Positions 23,164 through 31,660 of a stretch of DNA of 64,000 bases are shown here, in pieces. The position numbers and the translations under genes are program-made. How positions within the stretch are numbered: position 1 is the first letter of the stretch; each line of letters starts with the position of its first letter. The notes under the pieces are model-generated. The model was not told where the DNA came from and searched no databases. It saw only the letters and a program-made list of their open reading frames with translations. Origin of the DNA: Cupriavidus taiwanensis (GTDB lineage: Bacteria; Pseudomonadota; Gammaproteobacteria; Burkholderiales; Burkholderiaceae); the NCBI RefSeq assembly GCF_900249755.1, contig NZ_LT976853.1, positions 3,326,034 to 3,390,033 on the forward strand. Reading direction: 5' to 3'.

Positions 23164-24078
23164 TCAGGATGCAGGCGGCAGCGGCAGGTCGATCAGCACG
23201 GCGGTACCGGGCGAGCGCTCTTCTATCCTGACGTGGGCGTCGCCGTCATACAGCACCGCCAGCCGTTCGCGCAGGTTCGACAACCCGACACCCGCACCGG
23301 CCGACGGCCGGAAGCCCATGCCATCGTCCTCGATCGTCGCCAGCATGCGCGCGCCGCGCCGCTCCAGCCGGACCAGCAGCCGCCCGCCTTCGATCTTGGG
23401 CTCCAGGCCATGCTTGATCGCATTCTCGACCACGGGCTGCAGCAGCATCGGCGCCAGCGGCATCGACTCCAGTTCAGGGTCGACCTCGACCGAATAATGC
23501 AGCCGCTCGCCCATGCGGATACGGATCAGCGCCAGGTAGTCGCGCAGCAGCTTCGCCTCCTGCGCCACCGTGCCTTGCGTCGCACGGCTGGCGGCCAGCG
23601 ACGCACGCAGATAGGCGATGAAATGCTCCAGCATCATCGTGGCCTTCTGCGGCGCGGGCTCGATCAGGCTGACCACGTTGGCCAACGTGTTGAACAGGAA
23701 GTGCGGCTCGATCTGCGCCTGCAGCAGCTTCATGCGCGCCTCGACCAGCTGCTTTTCCGTCGACAGCGTGCGCACCTGTTCCTGCGCCATGTATTCGGCA
23801 ATCTTGCGCTCCTCCCACCGCCGCCCGAGCAGGCCCACACGTCCCCAGGTCATGATGCCGTGCACCGCCAGGCCGATGCCCCAGCCCATCAGCGGGCCGC
23901 CCGCCCAGGGGCGATGCGACGATCCCATCAGATGGAAGCCGATCAGCATCGCGTTCACCACCACGTAGACCATGGCGTGCAGATAGAAGAAGCGCAGCGC
24001 CCGCACGCGGTGGCGGGCTTCTTCGTAGGCGCGTTGCTCGGGGGCGGGGCGCCAGAGGCGGGAGTGGGGGAAAGGCAC
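23164..24078 (-). CDS. Membrane sensor histidine kinase of the LytS/AlgZ type with N-terminal 2TM domain
   Basis: This 304-residue kinase starts with a 2TM sensor module (about residues 15-95: RHRVRALRFFYLHAMVYV and GWGIGLAVHGIMTWG). It then has a coiled linker and the His_kinase domain with the phospho-acceptor His in LLQAQIEPHFLFNTLANV. The ATPase domain follows, with the N-box VVENAIKHGLEP and the G-box DGMGFRPSAGAGVGLSNLRER. It starts with a GTG at 24078 without a visible ribosome binding site. The small 2TM protein at 22031-22351 duplicates its sensor module. The partner is the LytTR regulator just downstream. The signal is not known. Confidence 0.9.
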   Translation of the reverse strand: MPFPHSRLWRPAPEQRAYEEARHRVRALRFFYLHAMVYVVVNAMLIGFHLMGSSHRPWAGGPLMGWGIGLAVHGIMTWGRVGLLGRRWEERKIAEYMAQEQVRTLSTEKQLVEARMKLLQAQIEPHFLFNTLANVVSLIEPAPQKATMMLEHFIAYLRASLAASRATQGTVAQEAKLLRDYLALIRIRMGERLHYSVEVDPELESMPLAPMLLQPVVENAIKHGLEPKIEGGRLLVRLERRGARMLATIEDDGMGFRPSAGAGVGLSNLRERLAVLYDGDAHVRIEERSPGTAVLIDLPLPPAS

Positions 24079-24224
24079 GGGTGGGTGCGCGGGTGGACGA
24101 GTGACCTGGCGAGATTACCACCGCGTGCCTCGGCATCGATATGGCGTTGGCGGGAACCGCCAGATCGGCGGCGCGAATCGCGAGAAATCCGCCGCCAACA
24201 CCCGCCGGCTGTCATCGCCGTCAG

Positions 24225-24262
24225 CCAAAACAAAAACGGGCTACGCAATGCGTAGCCCGTTC
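24225..24262 (-). terminator. Rho-independent terminator behind tRNA-Thr
   Basis: On the minus strand ACGGGCTACGC and GCGTAGCCCGT form a perfect 11-bp stem with a 3-base loop (24236-24260), followed by TTTTTGTTTTGG. It lies directly downstream of the tRNA gene. Confidence 0.9.
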
Positions 24263-24270
24263 TTCAATTC

Positions 24271-24346
24271 TGGTGCCGGCTGCAGGACTCGAACCCGCCA
24301 CCTGATGATTACAAATCAACTGCTCTACCTGATGAGCTAAGCCGGC
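24271..24346 (-). tRNA. tRNA-Thr (anticodon TGT)
   Basis: This 76-base tRNA reads on the minus strand from GCCGGCTTAGCTCATCAGG to GCAGCCGGCACCA, with the CCA end encoded. The acceptor arms pair perfectly (GCCGGCT with AGCCGGC). The anticodon loop is TTTGTAA with anticodon TGT, and the T-arm has GGGTTCGAGTCC. It is followed by its own terminator. Confidence 0.95.
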
Positions 24347-24398
24347 ATGTCTGGTGCAGACCGCGATTCTACTGCATTGCGGTCGGCTTTGGGATGGC

Positions 24399-24887
24399 TT
24401 ACTTCACCACTTTCAGTGCCGGCTTCTTGCCGCCGATGCGGGGCACCGGAGGCGGCGTGTCGTCGTCGCCGGGGCCGGTGTCATTGGTGGTTGCCGGGGT
24501 TTCGGCTTCGACCGGGGCGAGCTTGGGCGGAGGGTTGTTTTCGCGTTCGGTGGCGGCCTGGGTTTCCGGCACGCTGCGTTCGACCGGGAAGGCCATGCCC
24601 TGTCCGTTCTCACGCGCGTAGATGGCAAGCACGTTTTCGACGGGCACGTCGATCTTGCGGGAGACACCGCCGAAGCGTGCACTGAAGGTGATCCACTCGT
24701 TGCCCATGTCCAGGCCGCTGGTGGCGTCGAAGCTGACGTTGAGCACGATCTCGTTGTTCTTGACGAACTCGCGCGGCACGTTGGTGTTGGCGTCGACGAA
24801 GACGGCGATGTACGGCGTGAAGCCGTTGTCCGTGCACCATTCGTAGATGGCGCGGATCAGGTAGGGCTTGGTGGAGGTTTCAGGCAT
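24399..24887 (-). CDS. sspB: ClpXP protease specificity-enhancing factor SspB
   Basis: This 162-residue adaptor delivers ssrA-tagged proteins to ClpXP. The folded N-terminal domain (about residues 1-110: KPYLIRAIYEWCTDNGFTPY, then NVSFDATSGLDMGNEWITF and ARFGGVSRKIDVP) is followed by a flexible Pro/Glu-rich linker. The C-terminal ClpX-binding tail is PALKVVK, which matches the XB motif of the family. It lies 57 bases downstream of sspA on the same strand, as in many proteobacteria. Confidence 0.94.
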   Translation of the reverse strand: MPETSTKPYLIRAIYEWCTDNGFTPYIAVFVDANTNVPREFVKNNEIVLNVSFDATSGLDMGNEWITFSARFGGVSRKIDVPVENVLAIYARENGQGMAFPVERSVPETQAATERENNPPPKLAPVEAETPATTNDTGPGDDDTPPPVPRIGGKKPALKVVK

Positions 24888-24944
24888 TGTGCTTCCAATG
24901 GCGCCGCGATGGCCCGAGGGCGGATGCCGTCGGGCCGGTGCCGG

Positions 24945-25556
24945 TTAGCGGCGCATCACCTTTTCGGACGGGGTGAGCGCTTCGATGTACGCGGGACGGC
25001 TGAAAATGCGTTCAGCATACTTCAGCAGCGGCGCGGCGTTCTTCGACAGCTCGATGCCGTAGTGGTCCAGGCGCCACAGCAGCGGCGCGATGGCGACGTC
25101 GAGCATCGAGAACTCTTCGCCCAGCATGTACTTGTTCTTGACGAAGATCGGCGCGAGCTGCGTCAGGCGGTCGCGGATCGCGGCGCGGGCGCGTTCGTGG
25201 TTCTTTTCCGCGGCCTTGCCCTTTTCGTTCTCCAGCGTGTAGACGTGGGTGAACAATTCCTTTTCGAAGTTGAACAGGAACAGGCGGGCGCGGGCGCGCT
25301 GCACCGGGTCGGCCGGCATCAGTTGCGGGTGCGGGAAGCGCTCGTCGATGTATTCGTTGATGATGTTCGACTCATACAGGATGAGATCGCGCTCGACCAG
25401 GATAGGCACCTGGCCGTACGGGTTCATCACCGAAATATCTTCGGGCTTGTTGAACAGGTCGACGTCGCGGATTTCAAAATCCATGCCCTTTTCGAACAGG
25501 ACAAGGCGGCAACGTTGGGAAAACGGGCAAGTCGTACCCGAATACAACACCATCAT
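24945..25556 (-). CDS. sspA: Stringent starvation protein A (GST-fold)
   Basis: This 203-residue protein has a glutathione-S-transferase fold and binds RNA polymerase as a stress-response regulator in other proteobacteria. The thioredoxin-like N-domain is seen as MVLYSGTTCPFSQRCRLVLF and NPYGQVPILVERD. The C-domain contains MLGEEFSMLDVAIAPLLWRLD. The start is ATG 25556 (MMVLYSG); the open frame before it has no family sequence. sspB follows, and the petABC terminator lies just upstream at 25689-25738. Confidence 0.94.
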   Translation of the reverse strand: MMVLYSGTTCPFSQRCRLVLFEKGMDFEIRDVDLFNKPEDISVMNPYGQVPILVERDLILYESNIINEYIDERFPHPQLMPADPVQRARARLFLFNFEKELFTHVYTLENEKGKAAEKNHERARAAIRDRLTQLAPIFVKNKYMLGEEFSMLDVAIAPLLWRLDHYGIELSKNAAPLLKYAERIFSRPAYIEALTPSEKVMRR

Positions 25557-25688
25557 GGTTGGATTCCTTGGGCTTAGCCGGAGCTGGGTCGGACAGTAAG
25601 GTCTGCCATTCTGCCAAAGTCGGCTACCGAAAAGCAAATACGTGGCAAACGAGGCACTTCTTAGTACTGTTTTCGGCGTTCCGTCCGC

Positions 25689-25738
25689 AAAAAAGCCAGG
25701 GGCGGCGCTGCTTTACAGCGACCGCCCCTGGCTTTTTT
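25689..25738 (-). terminator. Strong rho-independent terminator after petC
   Basis: AAGCCAGGGGCGG and CCGCCCCTGGCTT form a long stem around 25693-25734. It is flanked by A-runs on one side and T-runs on the other, so it could act in both directions. It lies 32 bases after the petC stop and before sspA. Confidence 0.92.
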
Positions 25739-25769
25739 GATCAGGGCCCGAACCGGCCCTTGTCACAAC

Positions 25770-26513
25770 TTACTTCACGTCCTTCCAGTACGCGGCGTTC
25801 AGGCGCCAGGCGAACACGGTGAACACGCCCAGGAACAGCAGCACCCAGACGCCCAGGCGCTTGCGGTGGTTCTGCGCGGGCTCGGCCATCCAGTCGAGGA
25901 AGCTGACCAGGTCGGCCGTCATCTGGTCGTACTCGACCTTGCTCAGCTTGCCGGGGCTCAGTTGCTCGAAGCCGGCGAACTTGTGCACCTTCTCGCCGTG
26001 CTCTTCGACTTCGGTGAACTTGGCGGCGCGCTGGCCCTGCAGTTCCCACAGCACGTGCGGCATGCCGACGCTCGGGAACACCAGGTTGTTCCAGCCGGTG
26101 GCGCGGCTGTCGTCGCGGTAGAACGTGCGCAGGTAGGTGTAGAGCCAGTCATCGCCGCGGGCACGCGCAATCACCGACAGGTCCGGCGGCTGCGCGCCGA
26201 AGAAGGCCTTGGCTTCCTTCGGCTGCATGGCGATGTTCATGGTTTCGCCAACCTTCTCCGCGCTGAACAGCAGGTTCTCGCGGATCTGGTCGTCGGTCAG
26301 GCCGATGTCCTTGAGCCGGTTGTAGCGCATCATCGACGCGCCGTGGCAGTTCAGGCAGTAGTTGACGAACACCTTGGCGCCGCGCTGCAGCGACGACAGG
26401 TCGGCGGTGTTCACCGGCGCCGGCTCGAGGGGGAAGCCCCCCTCCGCAGCCATGGCGGGCGCGCCGGCAATGCAGGCGCCGGCCAGCGCGAGGATCGAAA
26501 GCAGCTTTTTCAT
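25770..26513 (-). CDS. petC: Cytochrome c1 of the cytochrome bc1 complex
   Basis: This 247-residue haem protein is the third subunit of ubiquinol:cytochrome c reductase and passes electrons from the Rieske centre to cytochrome c. A signal peptide (MKKLLSILALAGACIAGAPAMA) is followed by the haem-binding CLNCH motif (VNYCLNCHGASMMRYNRL) at about residue 55. The haem methionine ligand is likely in the VGMPHVLW region. A C-terminal membrane anchor, VWVLLFLGVFTVFAWRL, is present. It is the last gene of petABC, 36 bases after petB, and is followed by a clear terminator. Confidence 0.95.
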   Translation of the reverse strand: MKKLLSILALAGACIAGAPAMAAEGGFPLEPAPVNTADLSSLQRGAKVFVNYCLNCHGASMMRYNRLKDIGLTDDQIRENLLFSAEKVGETMNIAMQPKEAKAFFGAQPPDLSVIARARGDDWLYTYLRTFYRDDSRATGWNNLVFPSVGMPHVLWELQGQRAAKFTEVEEHGEKVHKFAGFEQLSPGKLSKVEYDQMTADLVSFLDWMAEPAQNHRKRLGVWVLLFLGVFTVFAWRLNAAYWKDVK

Positions 26514-26549
26514 CTTGTGTCCTTGTGCTCTTGTCGGGGTTCGCTTCGC

Positions 26550-27953
26550 TCAGTGCGGGTGGAACGTGACACGTTCCGGGACCGGCTTGAACTCGCCGAC
26601 ACGGCTCCACAGCGGCATGGTCAGGAAGAAGGCGAAGTACAGCAGCGTACCGAGCTGCGACACCTTCTCACCGACCGGCGACGGCGGTTGCACGCCGAGA
26701 TAGCCGAGCACCAGGAACACCACCACGAAGACGATCAGGATGGTCTTGTGGAAAGCGGGACGATAGCGGATGGACTTGACCGGCGAGCAGTCGAGCCACG
26801 GCAGGAAGAACAGGATCACCACCGAGCCGCCCATCACCAGCACGCCCCAGAACTTGGCGTCGATGAAGTAGAAGCCCACGGCCAGGATCACCGCGACGGC
26901 AACGGCGCCGATCTTCACGCGCGCGTCCTTGCTGCGCAGGAACACCATGCCGAGCAGCAGCGCGAAGAACACCCACAGGATCGGCAGGAAGCTCGACGTG
27001 GTGGCGCGCAGCATCGAGTAGTACGGCGTGAAGTACCAGACCGGCGCGATATGCGGCGGGGTTTTCAGCGGATCGGCCGGGAAGAAGTTGTTGTGTTCCA
27101 GGAAATAGCCGCCCACTTCCGGGAAGAAGAAGATCACGGCCGAGAACAGGATCAGGAAGCCGCCCACGCCCAGCAGGTCGTGCACCGAGTAGTACGGATG
27201 GAACGGGATGCCGTCCAGCGGGATACCGTTTTCATCCTTCTTGGCCTTGATCTCGACGCCGTCCGGGTTGTTCGAGCCCACTTCATGCAGCGCGATGATG
27301 TGGGCGATGACCAGGCCCAGCAGCACCAGCGGCACGGCGATGACGTGGAACGAGAAGAAGCGGTTCAGCGTGGCGTCGCTGACCACGTAGTCGCCGCGGA
27401 TGAACAGCGACAGGTCCTGGCCGATCACGGGAATCGCCGAGAACAGGTTCACGATCACCTGCGCGCCCCAGTACGACATCTGGCCCCACGGCAGCAGGTA
27501 GCCCATGAAGGCTTCGGCCATCAGGCACAGGAAGATCAGGCAGCCGAAGATCCAGACCAGCTCGCGCGGCTTGCGGTACGAACCGTACAGCAGGCCCCGG
27601 AACATATGCAGGTAGACCACGACGAAGAAGGCCGAGGCGCCGGTCGAGTGCATGTAGCGCACCAGCCAGCCCCACGGGACTTCGCGCATGATGTATTCCA
27701 CGCTGGCAAAGGCTACGGGAATGCCGGCGGCGTTCAGCGTGCCGTCGGGCTTGTAGTTCATCACCAGGAAAATGCCGGTGACGATCTGGATCACCAGCAC
27801 CAGCAGCGCCAGCGAACCGAAGAAATACCAGAAGTTGAAGTTCTTCGGCGCGTAGTAGCGCGACAGGTGGTCTTCCCACAGCTGGGTCGCGGGGAAGCGG
27901 GCGTCGATCCAGCCCAGCAGGCCGGTCGTCTTGACTTGTTTTTCGGCCGCCAT
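26550..27953 (-). CDS. petB: Cytochrome b of the cytochrome bc1 complex
   Basis: This 467-residue integral membrane protein binds haems bL and bH. Conserved segments include YMHSTGASAFFVVVYLHMFR (haem His residues), GYLLPWGQMSYWGAQV, then NRFFSFHVIAVPLVLLGLV with the second His pair. The Qo-site PEWY-type motif appears as PVWYFTPYY. The C-terminal part contains several more helices, giving a length typical of beta-proteobacterial cytochrome b. It starts 2 bases after petA. Confidence 0.96.
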   Translation of the reverse strand: MAAEKQVKTTGLLGWIDARFPATQLWEDHLSRYYAPKNFNFWYFFGSLALLVLVIQIVTGIFLVMNYKPDGTLNAAGIPVAFASVEYIMREVPWGWLVRYMHSTGASAFFVVVYLHMFRGLLYGSYRKPRELVWIFGCLIFLCLMAEAFMGYLLPWGQMSYWGAQVIVNLFSAIPVIGQDLSLFIRGDYVVSDATLNRFFSFHVIAVPLVLLGLVIAHIIALHEVGSNNPDGVEIKAKKDENGIPLDGIPFHPYYSVHDLLGVGGFLILFSAVIFFFPEVGGYFLEHNNFFPADPLKTPPHIAPVWYFTPYYSMLRATTSSFLPILWVFFALLLGMVFLRSKDARVKIGAVAVAVILAVGFYFIDAKFWGVLVMGGSVVILFFLPWLDCSPVKSIRYRPAFHKTILIVFVVVFLVLGYLGVQPPSPVGEKVSQLGTLLYFAFFLTMPLWSRVGEFKPVPERVTFHPH

Positions 27954-27955
27954 GA

Positions 27956-28573
27956 TCAGGCTTCTCCTTTCTCGTCCTTGCCGATCACGATCTTGCTGTC
28001 GGACAGGAACTGGTAGGGGGGAACATCGAGATTCTGCGGAGCCGGCTTGTTCTTGAAGACGCGCCCGGCAAGGTCGAAGGTCGATCCGTGGCAGGGGCAG
28101 AGGAAACCGGGATCAGCGCCGAGCTGAGGATTGGCGCCGGGGGCGAAGGGGCCCGACGGGGAACAGCCGAGATGGGAACAGATGCCCACGACGACCAGCA
28201 CATCCTTGTGTTCCGGACGGGAGCGGGTTTCGTTCTTGCAGTACTCGGGCGTCTGCATGGTGAACGGAATATCGGAATTGGGATCGGCCACTTCGCCGTC
28301 CGTCTTCTTCAGCGACGCCAGTTGCTCCTCCGTGCGCCGCATGATCCAGACCGGTTTGCCGCGCCACTCGACGGTCATCATCTCGCCCGGTTTCAGGGCG
28401 CCGATATCCGCCTCGACTGGGGCACCCGCGGCCTTGGCCTTCTCCGATGGTGCAAAGGTACTGACGAAAGGAACCGCTACCGCTACGCCTCCGACGCCGC
28501 CAGCGACGGATGTCGCGATCAACCAATTGCGGCGACCTTTATCCACGCTCTTCACGTCTTGCTGGTCACTCAT
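27956..28573 (-). CDS. petA: Rieske iron-sulfur subunit of the cytochrome bc1 complex
   Basis: This 205-residue protein is first in petABC. The N-terminus carries a twin-arginine-like segment followed by a membrane anchor (RRNWLIATSVAGGVGGVAVA). The [2Fe-2S] ligands are in CSHLGCSPSG and CPCHGSTFD, as in all Rieske proteins of bc1 complexes. It probably needs the Tat pathway for insertion, and tatABC is also in this window. Its divergent neighbour is mscL, and the 214 bases between them hold both promoters. Confidence 0.95.
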   Translation of the reverse strand: MSDQQDVKSVDKGRRNWLIATSVAGGVGGVAVAVPFVSTFAPSEKAKAAGAPVEADIGALKPGEMMTVEWRGKPVWIMRRTEEQLASLKKTDGEVADPNSDIPFTMQTPEYCKNETRSRPEHKDVLVVVGICSHLGCSPSGPFAPGANPQLGADPGFLCPCHGSTFDLAGRVFKNKPAPQNLDVPPYQFLSDSKIVIGKDEKGEA

Positions 28574-28787
28574 TCCAAACCCCAGGGGAAGTCAATTTAG
28601 ATTTTGCGTCAACCATAAAGTGTACCTTAGACACCTGCGCACTAGATAGGCAGAAAATGCCACGGCCTCGCGCGATTATCGGACATGCATCCCGGAAATC
28701 CGCCTGCGCGCTTGATTTCCGGTGAGTGATGCGGCAGGCTTCCAGCTTGAAACCGTTCATCCATAGCCACAAGAAGGAGAACCCCCC

Positions 28788-29213
28788 ATGGGCATGATCT
28801 CGGAATTCAGAACCTTCGCCGTACGCGGCAACGTCATCGACCTGGCGGTTGGTGTGATCATCGGCGCGGCCTTCGGCAAGATCGTGGATTCGGTGGTGAA
28901 CGACCTGATCATGCCGTTGGTGAGCCGTGTTGTGGGCAAGCTGGATTTCTCCAGCCTGTTCATTGTTCTGGCGGATCCCCCTCCCGGGACACCGCAGACG
29001 CTCGATGCCATGAAGAAGGCCGGCGTACCGGTGTTTGCCTATGGCAACTTCCTCACCATCGTCGTCAACTTCATGATCCTGGCCTTCATCATCTTTCTGA
29101 TGGTGCACGCCTTCAACCGGATGCGTGCCGAAGAACCCGCACCGCCGCCCGCCGCGCCTCCTGAGGAAGTCACGCTGCTGCGTGAGATCCGGGACAGCCT
29201 GAAAGCACGCTGA
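28788..29213 (+). CDS. mscL: Large-conductance mechanosensitive channel MscL
   Basis: This 141-residue channel opens under membrane tension to release solutes during osmotic downshift. The conserved N-terminal helix and TM1 are [20 protein letters not shown] and [22 protein letters not shown]2 is [20 protein letters not shown], and the cytoplasmic helix ends in [12 protein letters not shown]. The ATG at 28788 has a perfect AAGGAGA ribosome binding site. It is a single-gene unit with its own terminator. Confidence 0.96.
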   Translation: MGMISEFRTFAVRGNVIDLAVGVIIGAAFGKIVDSVVNDLIMPLVSRVVGKLDFSSLFIVLADPPPGTPQTLDAMKKAGVPVFAYGNFLTIVVNFMILAFIIFLMVHAFNRMRAEEPAPPPAAPPEEVTLLREIRDSLKAR

Positions 29214-29233
29214 TTTCGAATCCCGAACGATAG

Positions 29234-29264
29234 AACGGCCCCGCTGGGGCCGTTTTGTTTTTTG
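29234..29264 (+). terminator. Rho-independent terminator after mscL
   Basis: AACGGCCCC and GGGGCCGTT form a 9-bp stem with loop GCT, followed by TTGTTTTTTG. It lies between the convergent mscL and NIF3-like genes. Confidence 0.92.
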
Positions 29265-29269
29265 TCAGA

Positions 29270-30016
29270 TCAGACCGGATTCGGAATATCGATAAAGGTA
29301 TGGCGCAGGCCGAAGCGCTCGGCCACATGCTCGCCCAGCGAGCGGATGCCATAGCGTTCGGTGGCATGATGGCCTGCCGCCAAGTACGCCACGCCGCTCT
29401 CGCGCGCCAGGTGCGTGGTCTGCTCCGAGACCTCTCCACTGAGATAGGCATCGACGCCCGCGGCCACCGCGGCATCGAAATACCCTTGCGCCCCGCCCGT
29501 GCACCAGCCGACGGTGCGGATCATCTGGCCCGGCTCGCCGATCGCCAGCGGCTCGCGCCCGAGCACGCCGCCGACATGCGCTGCCAGCGCGGACAGCGGC
29601 ATCGGTGCGGGCAGCGTACCGGTCCAGCCCAGCTGGTCGTCGCTGAAGCGGCCGGTGGGAGTAAAGCCGAGCTGCAGGCCAAGCTGGGCGTTGTTGCCGA
29701 ATTCCGGATGGTTGTCCAGCGGCAGGTGGTAGGCGAACAGATTGATATCCGCCCCGAGCAAACGCTTCAGGCGCGCATGCTTCTGCCCCACCACGCGCGC
29801 ATCCTCGTTTTTCCAGAAATAGCCGTGATGCACGAGGATGGCATCGGCGCCCGCCTCGACCGCGGCATCGACCAGCGCCAGGCTCGCCGTGACCCCCGTC
29901 ACCACGTGTGTGATCTCCGAGCGACCTTGCACTTGCAGCCCGTTGGGACAATAGTCCTTGTAGCGGGAAACTTCCAACAGGTCGTTCAAGTACAATTCAA
30001 GCTCTTTTGTTTTCAT
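29270..30016 (-). CDS. NIF3-like dinuclear metal-centre protein (YbgI family)
   Basis: This 248-residue protein belongs to the NIF3/YbgI family, which forms toroidal hexamers with a two-metal centre. Its biological role is unclear; GTP cyclohydrolase-like activity has been suggested for relatives. Metal-binding segments are visible: [12 protein letters not shown] (HxxH-type) near the N-terminus, [19 protein letters not shown] (His and Asp), and near the C-terminus [19 protein letters not shown]. The ATG at 30016 is only 20 bases from the start of the divergent protease gene. Confidence 0.92.
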   Translation of the reverse strand: MKTKELELYLNDLLEVSRYKDYCPNGLQVQGRSEITHVVTGVTASLALVDAAVEAGADAILVHHGYFWKNEDARVVGQKHARLKRLLGADINLFAYHLPLDNHPEFGNNAQLGLQLGFTPTGRFSDDQLGWTGTLPAPMPLSALAAHVGGVLGREPLAIGEPGQMIRTVGWCTGGAQGYFDAAVAAGVDAYLSGEVSEQTTHLARESGVAYLAAGHHATERYGIRSLGEHVAERFGLRHTFIDIPNPV

Positions 30017-30036
30017 TTTCTGCTCAAAACTCCAAT

Positions 30037-31230
30037 ATGTTGCGGCGCTTTTGGCTGTTCTTTGCCCAGGCTGTCACCGTCGTGCTGGCGGTCTGGTTCG
30101 TCGTGGCAACGCTCAAGCCAGAATGGCTGCAGAGGGGGCGCGTCGCGGTCCAGTCCGGCTCGCCCATCGTGGCGCTCAAGGAGGTTGTGCCCAACGTGTC
30201 AGGCCCTGCGGCCGAAGGGTCATACAGCGAAGCCGCCCAGCTGGCCATGCCGGCGGTGGTCAATATCTTTACCAGCAAGAACGGCAACAAGCGCTCGCCC
30301 AACCCGCAGGCCGAGGATCCGTGGTTCCGCTTCTTCTTCGGCGACCGCCTGCCGGAGCGGCAGGAGCCGGTCTCCAGCCTGGGCTCGGGCGTCATTGTCA
30401 GCGCCGAGGGTTACATTCTAACCAACCATCACGTGGTGGACGGCGCCGACGAAATCGAGATTGCGCTGACCGATGGCCGCAAGGCCAATGCCAAGATGGT
30501 CGGCTCCGACCCGGAAACCGACCTGGCCGTGCTGAAGGTGACGCTCAAGGACCTGCCCGCGATCACGCTGGGCCGGCTCGAGAATGTGAAGGTGGGCGAT
30601 GTGGTGCTGGCCATCGGCAATCCGTTCGGCGTGGGCCAGACCGTGACCATGGGCATCGTGTCCGCGCTGGGCCGCAGTCACCTGGGCATCAACACCTTCG
30701 AGAACTTCATCCAGACCGATGCCGCGATCAACCCGGGCAACTCGGGCGGCGCACTGGTGGATGCACAGGGCAACCTGCTGGGCATCAACACGGCAATCTA
30801 TTCGCGTTCGGGCGGTTCGCTGGGTATCGGCTTCGCCATTCCGGTATCGACGGCCAAGCAGGTGATGGAGTCGATCATCTCGACCGGCAGCGTGACGCGC
30901 GGCTGGATCGGCGTGGAACCGCAGGACATGACACCGGAGATTGCCGAATCGTTCGGGCTCGATGCCAAGGAAGGCGCACTGATCGCCGCCGTGGTCCAGG
31001 GTGGTCCGGCCGACAAGGCGGGCGTGCGGCCCGGCGATGTGCTGACCAAGGTGGATGGCTTGTCGATCACGGACACCACGGCGCTTCTCAATGCCATTGC
31101 GCAGCTCAAGCCCGGCGTAGACATCAAGATGACGGTGATCCGCCGCGGCAAGCCGACTGACCTGACAGTGACCATCGGCAAACGGCCGCCGCCGCCGCGC
31201 CGCTCGCTGCCGTTCGAAGAGGAAGAGTAA
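30037..31230 (+). CDS. Membrane-anchored S1C serine protease with one PDZ domain (DegS-like)
   Basis: This 397-residue protease has an N-terminal membrane anchor ([20 protein letters not shown]) instead of a cleaved signal. The trypsin-like domain contains catalytic His in [13 protein letters not shown], Asp in [11 protein letters not shown] and Ser in [13 protein letters not shown] single C-terminal PDZ domain ([20 protein letters not shown] and [17 protein letters not shown]) is followed by a Pro/Arg-rich tail. One PDZ plus an anchor fits DegS/AlgW, which cleave anti-sigma factors under envelope stress, rather than DegP with two PDZ domains. No rseA-like gene is nearby, so that role is inferred from architecture. 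It is followed by a strong terminator. Confidence 0.9.
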   Translation: MLRRFWLFFAQAVTVVLAVWFVVATLKPEWLQRGRVAVQSGSPIVALKEVVPNVSGPAAEGSYSEAAQLAMPAVVNIFTSKNGNKRSPNPQAEDPWFRFFFGDRLPERQEPVSSLGSGVIVSAEGYILTNHHVVDGADEIEIALTDGRKANAKMVGSDPETDLAVLKVTLKDLPAITLGRLENVKVGDVVLAIGNPFGVGQTVTMGIVSALGRSHLGINTFENFIQTDAAINPGNSGGALVDAQGNLLGINTAIYSRSGGSLGIGFAIPVSTAKQVMESIISTGSVTRGWIGVEPQDMTPEIAESFGLDAKEGALIAAVVQGGPADKAGVRPGDVLTKVDGLSITDTTALLNAIAQLKPGVDIKMTVIRRGKPTDLTVTIGKRPPPPRRSLPFEEEE

Positions 31231-31256
31231 GCCGGACCTTCGTGTACCGGAGTGAG

Positions 31257-31288
31257 CAAACCCGCCAGCGATGGCGGGTTTTTTTTAT
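31257..31288 (+). terminator. Rho-independent terminator after the DegS-like gene
   Basis: AAACCCGCCA and TGGCGGGTTT form a stem around GCGA, followed by a run of T. Confidence 0.93.
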
Positions 31289-31587
31289 GGCCGTGTCGAT
31301 TCCGGAAGCCTGGATCGTGGCAACGGCAAGAGGCGGGGACGGCTTGCGCCCGCATTTGGCAGAGTCGCATGCGTCATGCCTCACGACAGCAGTTGTGCAG
31401 GCGATTGCAACGCATCCATATGGGTCCGCCGGCATGCAATGCTTGACGACCCAACCCGCGCAGCCTGCGGGGAATATGCCGACCGGTCCTGCCTCAATGG
31501 AGAGCCGCGCCGGCTGACAGAGAACGCGAAAGCCGCGCAGGGCGCGCCGCCATGTTCACCGACTGTCCAACCGTGGAGTAGCACAAA

Positions 31588-31625
31588 AGAAAACGCCGGC
31601 ATCCTTGCGGATGCCGGCGTTTTTC
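31588..31625 (-). terminator. Rho-independent terminator after the porin gene
   Basis: AAACGCCGGCATCC (31591-31604) and GGATGCCGGCGTTT (31609-31622) form a perfect 14-bp stem with loop TTGC. On the minus strand it is followed by TTTTCTTTTG, so it mainly ends the porin transcript. Confidence 0.93.
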
Positions 31626-31660
31626 AAGCCAACCTTAAGCGGGCGGAAGCCCGCGTCAGA

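Larger units (their letters stand above)
31231..31660. other. Intergenic region between two convergent genes
   Basis: This 430-base gap holds the terminator of the DegS-like gene at its left end and the porin terminator near 31591-31624. Between about 31290 and 31580 I see no gene, repeat or regulatory site I can support; an apparent ORF there crosses into the porin antisense. Confidence 0.5.

Noticed and set aside
25737-28016. 759-residue plus-strand open frame across petABC
   Set aside because: Antisense to three certain genes; composition typical of a shadow frame.
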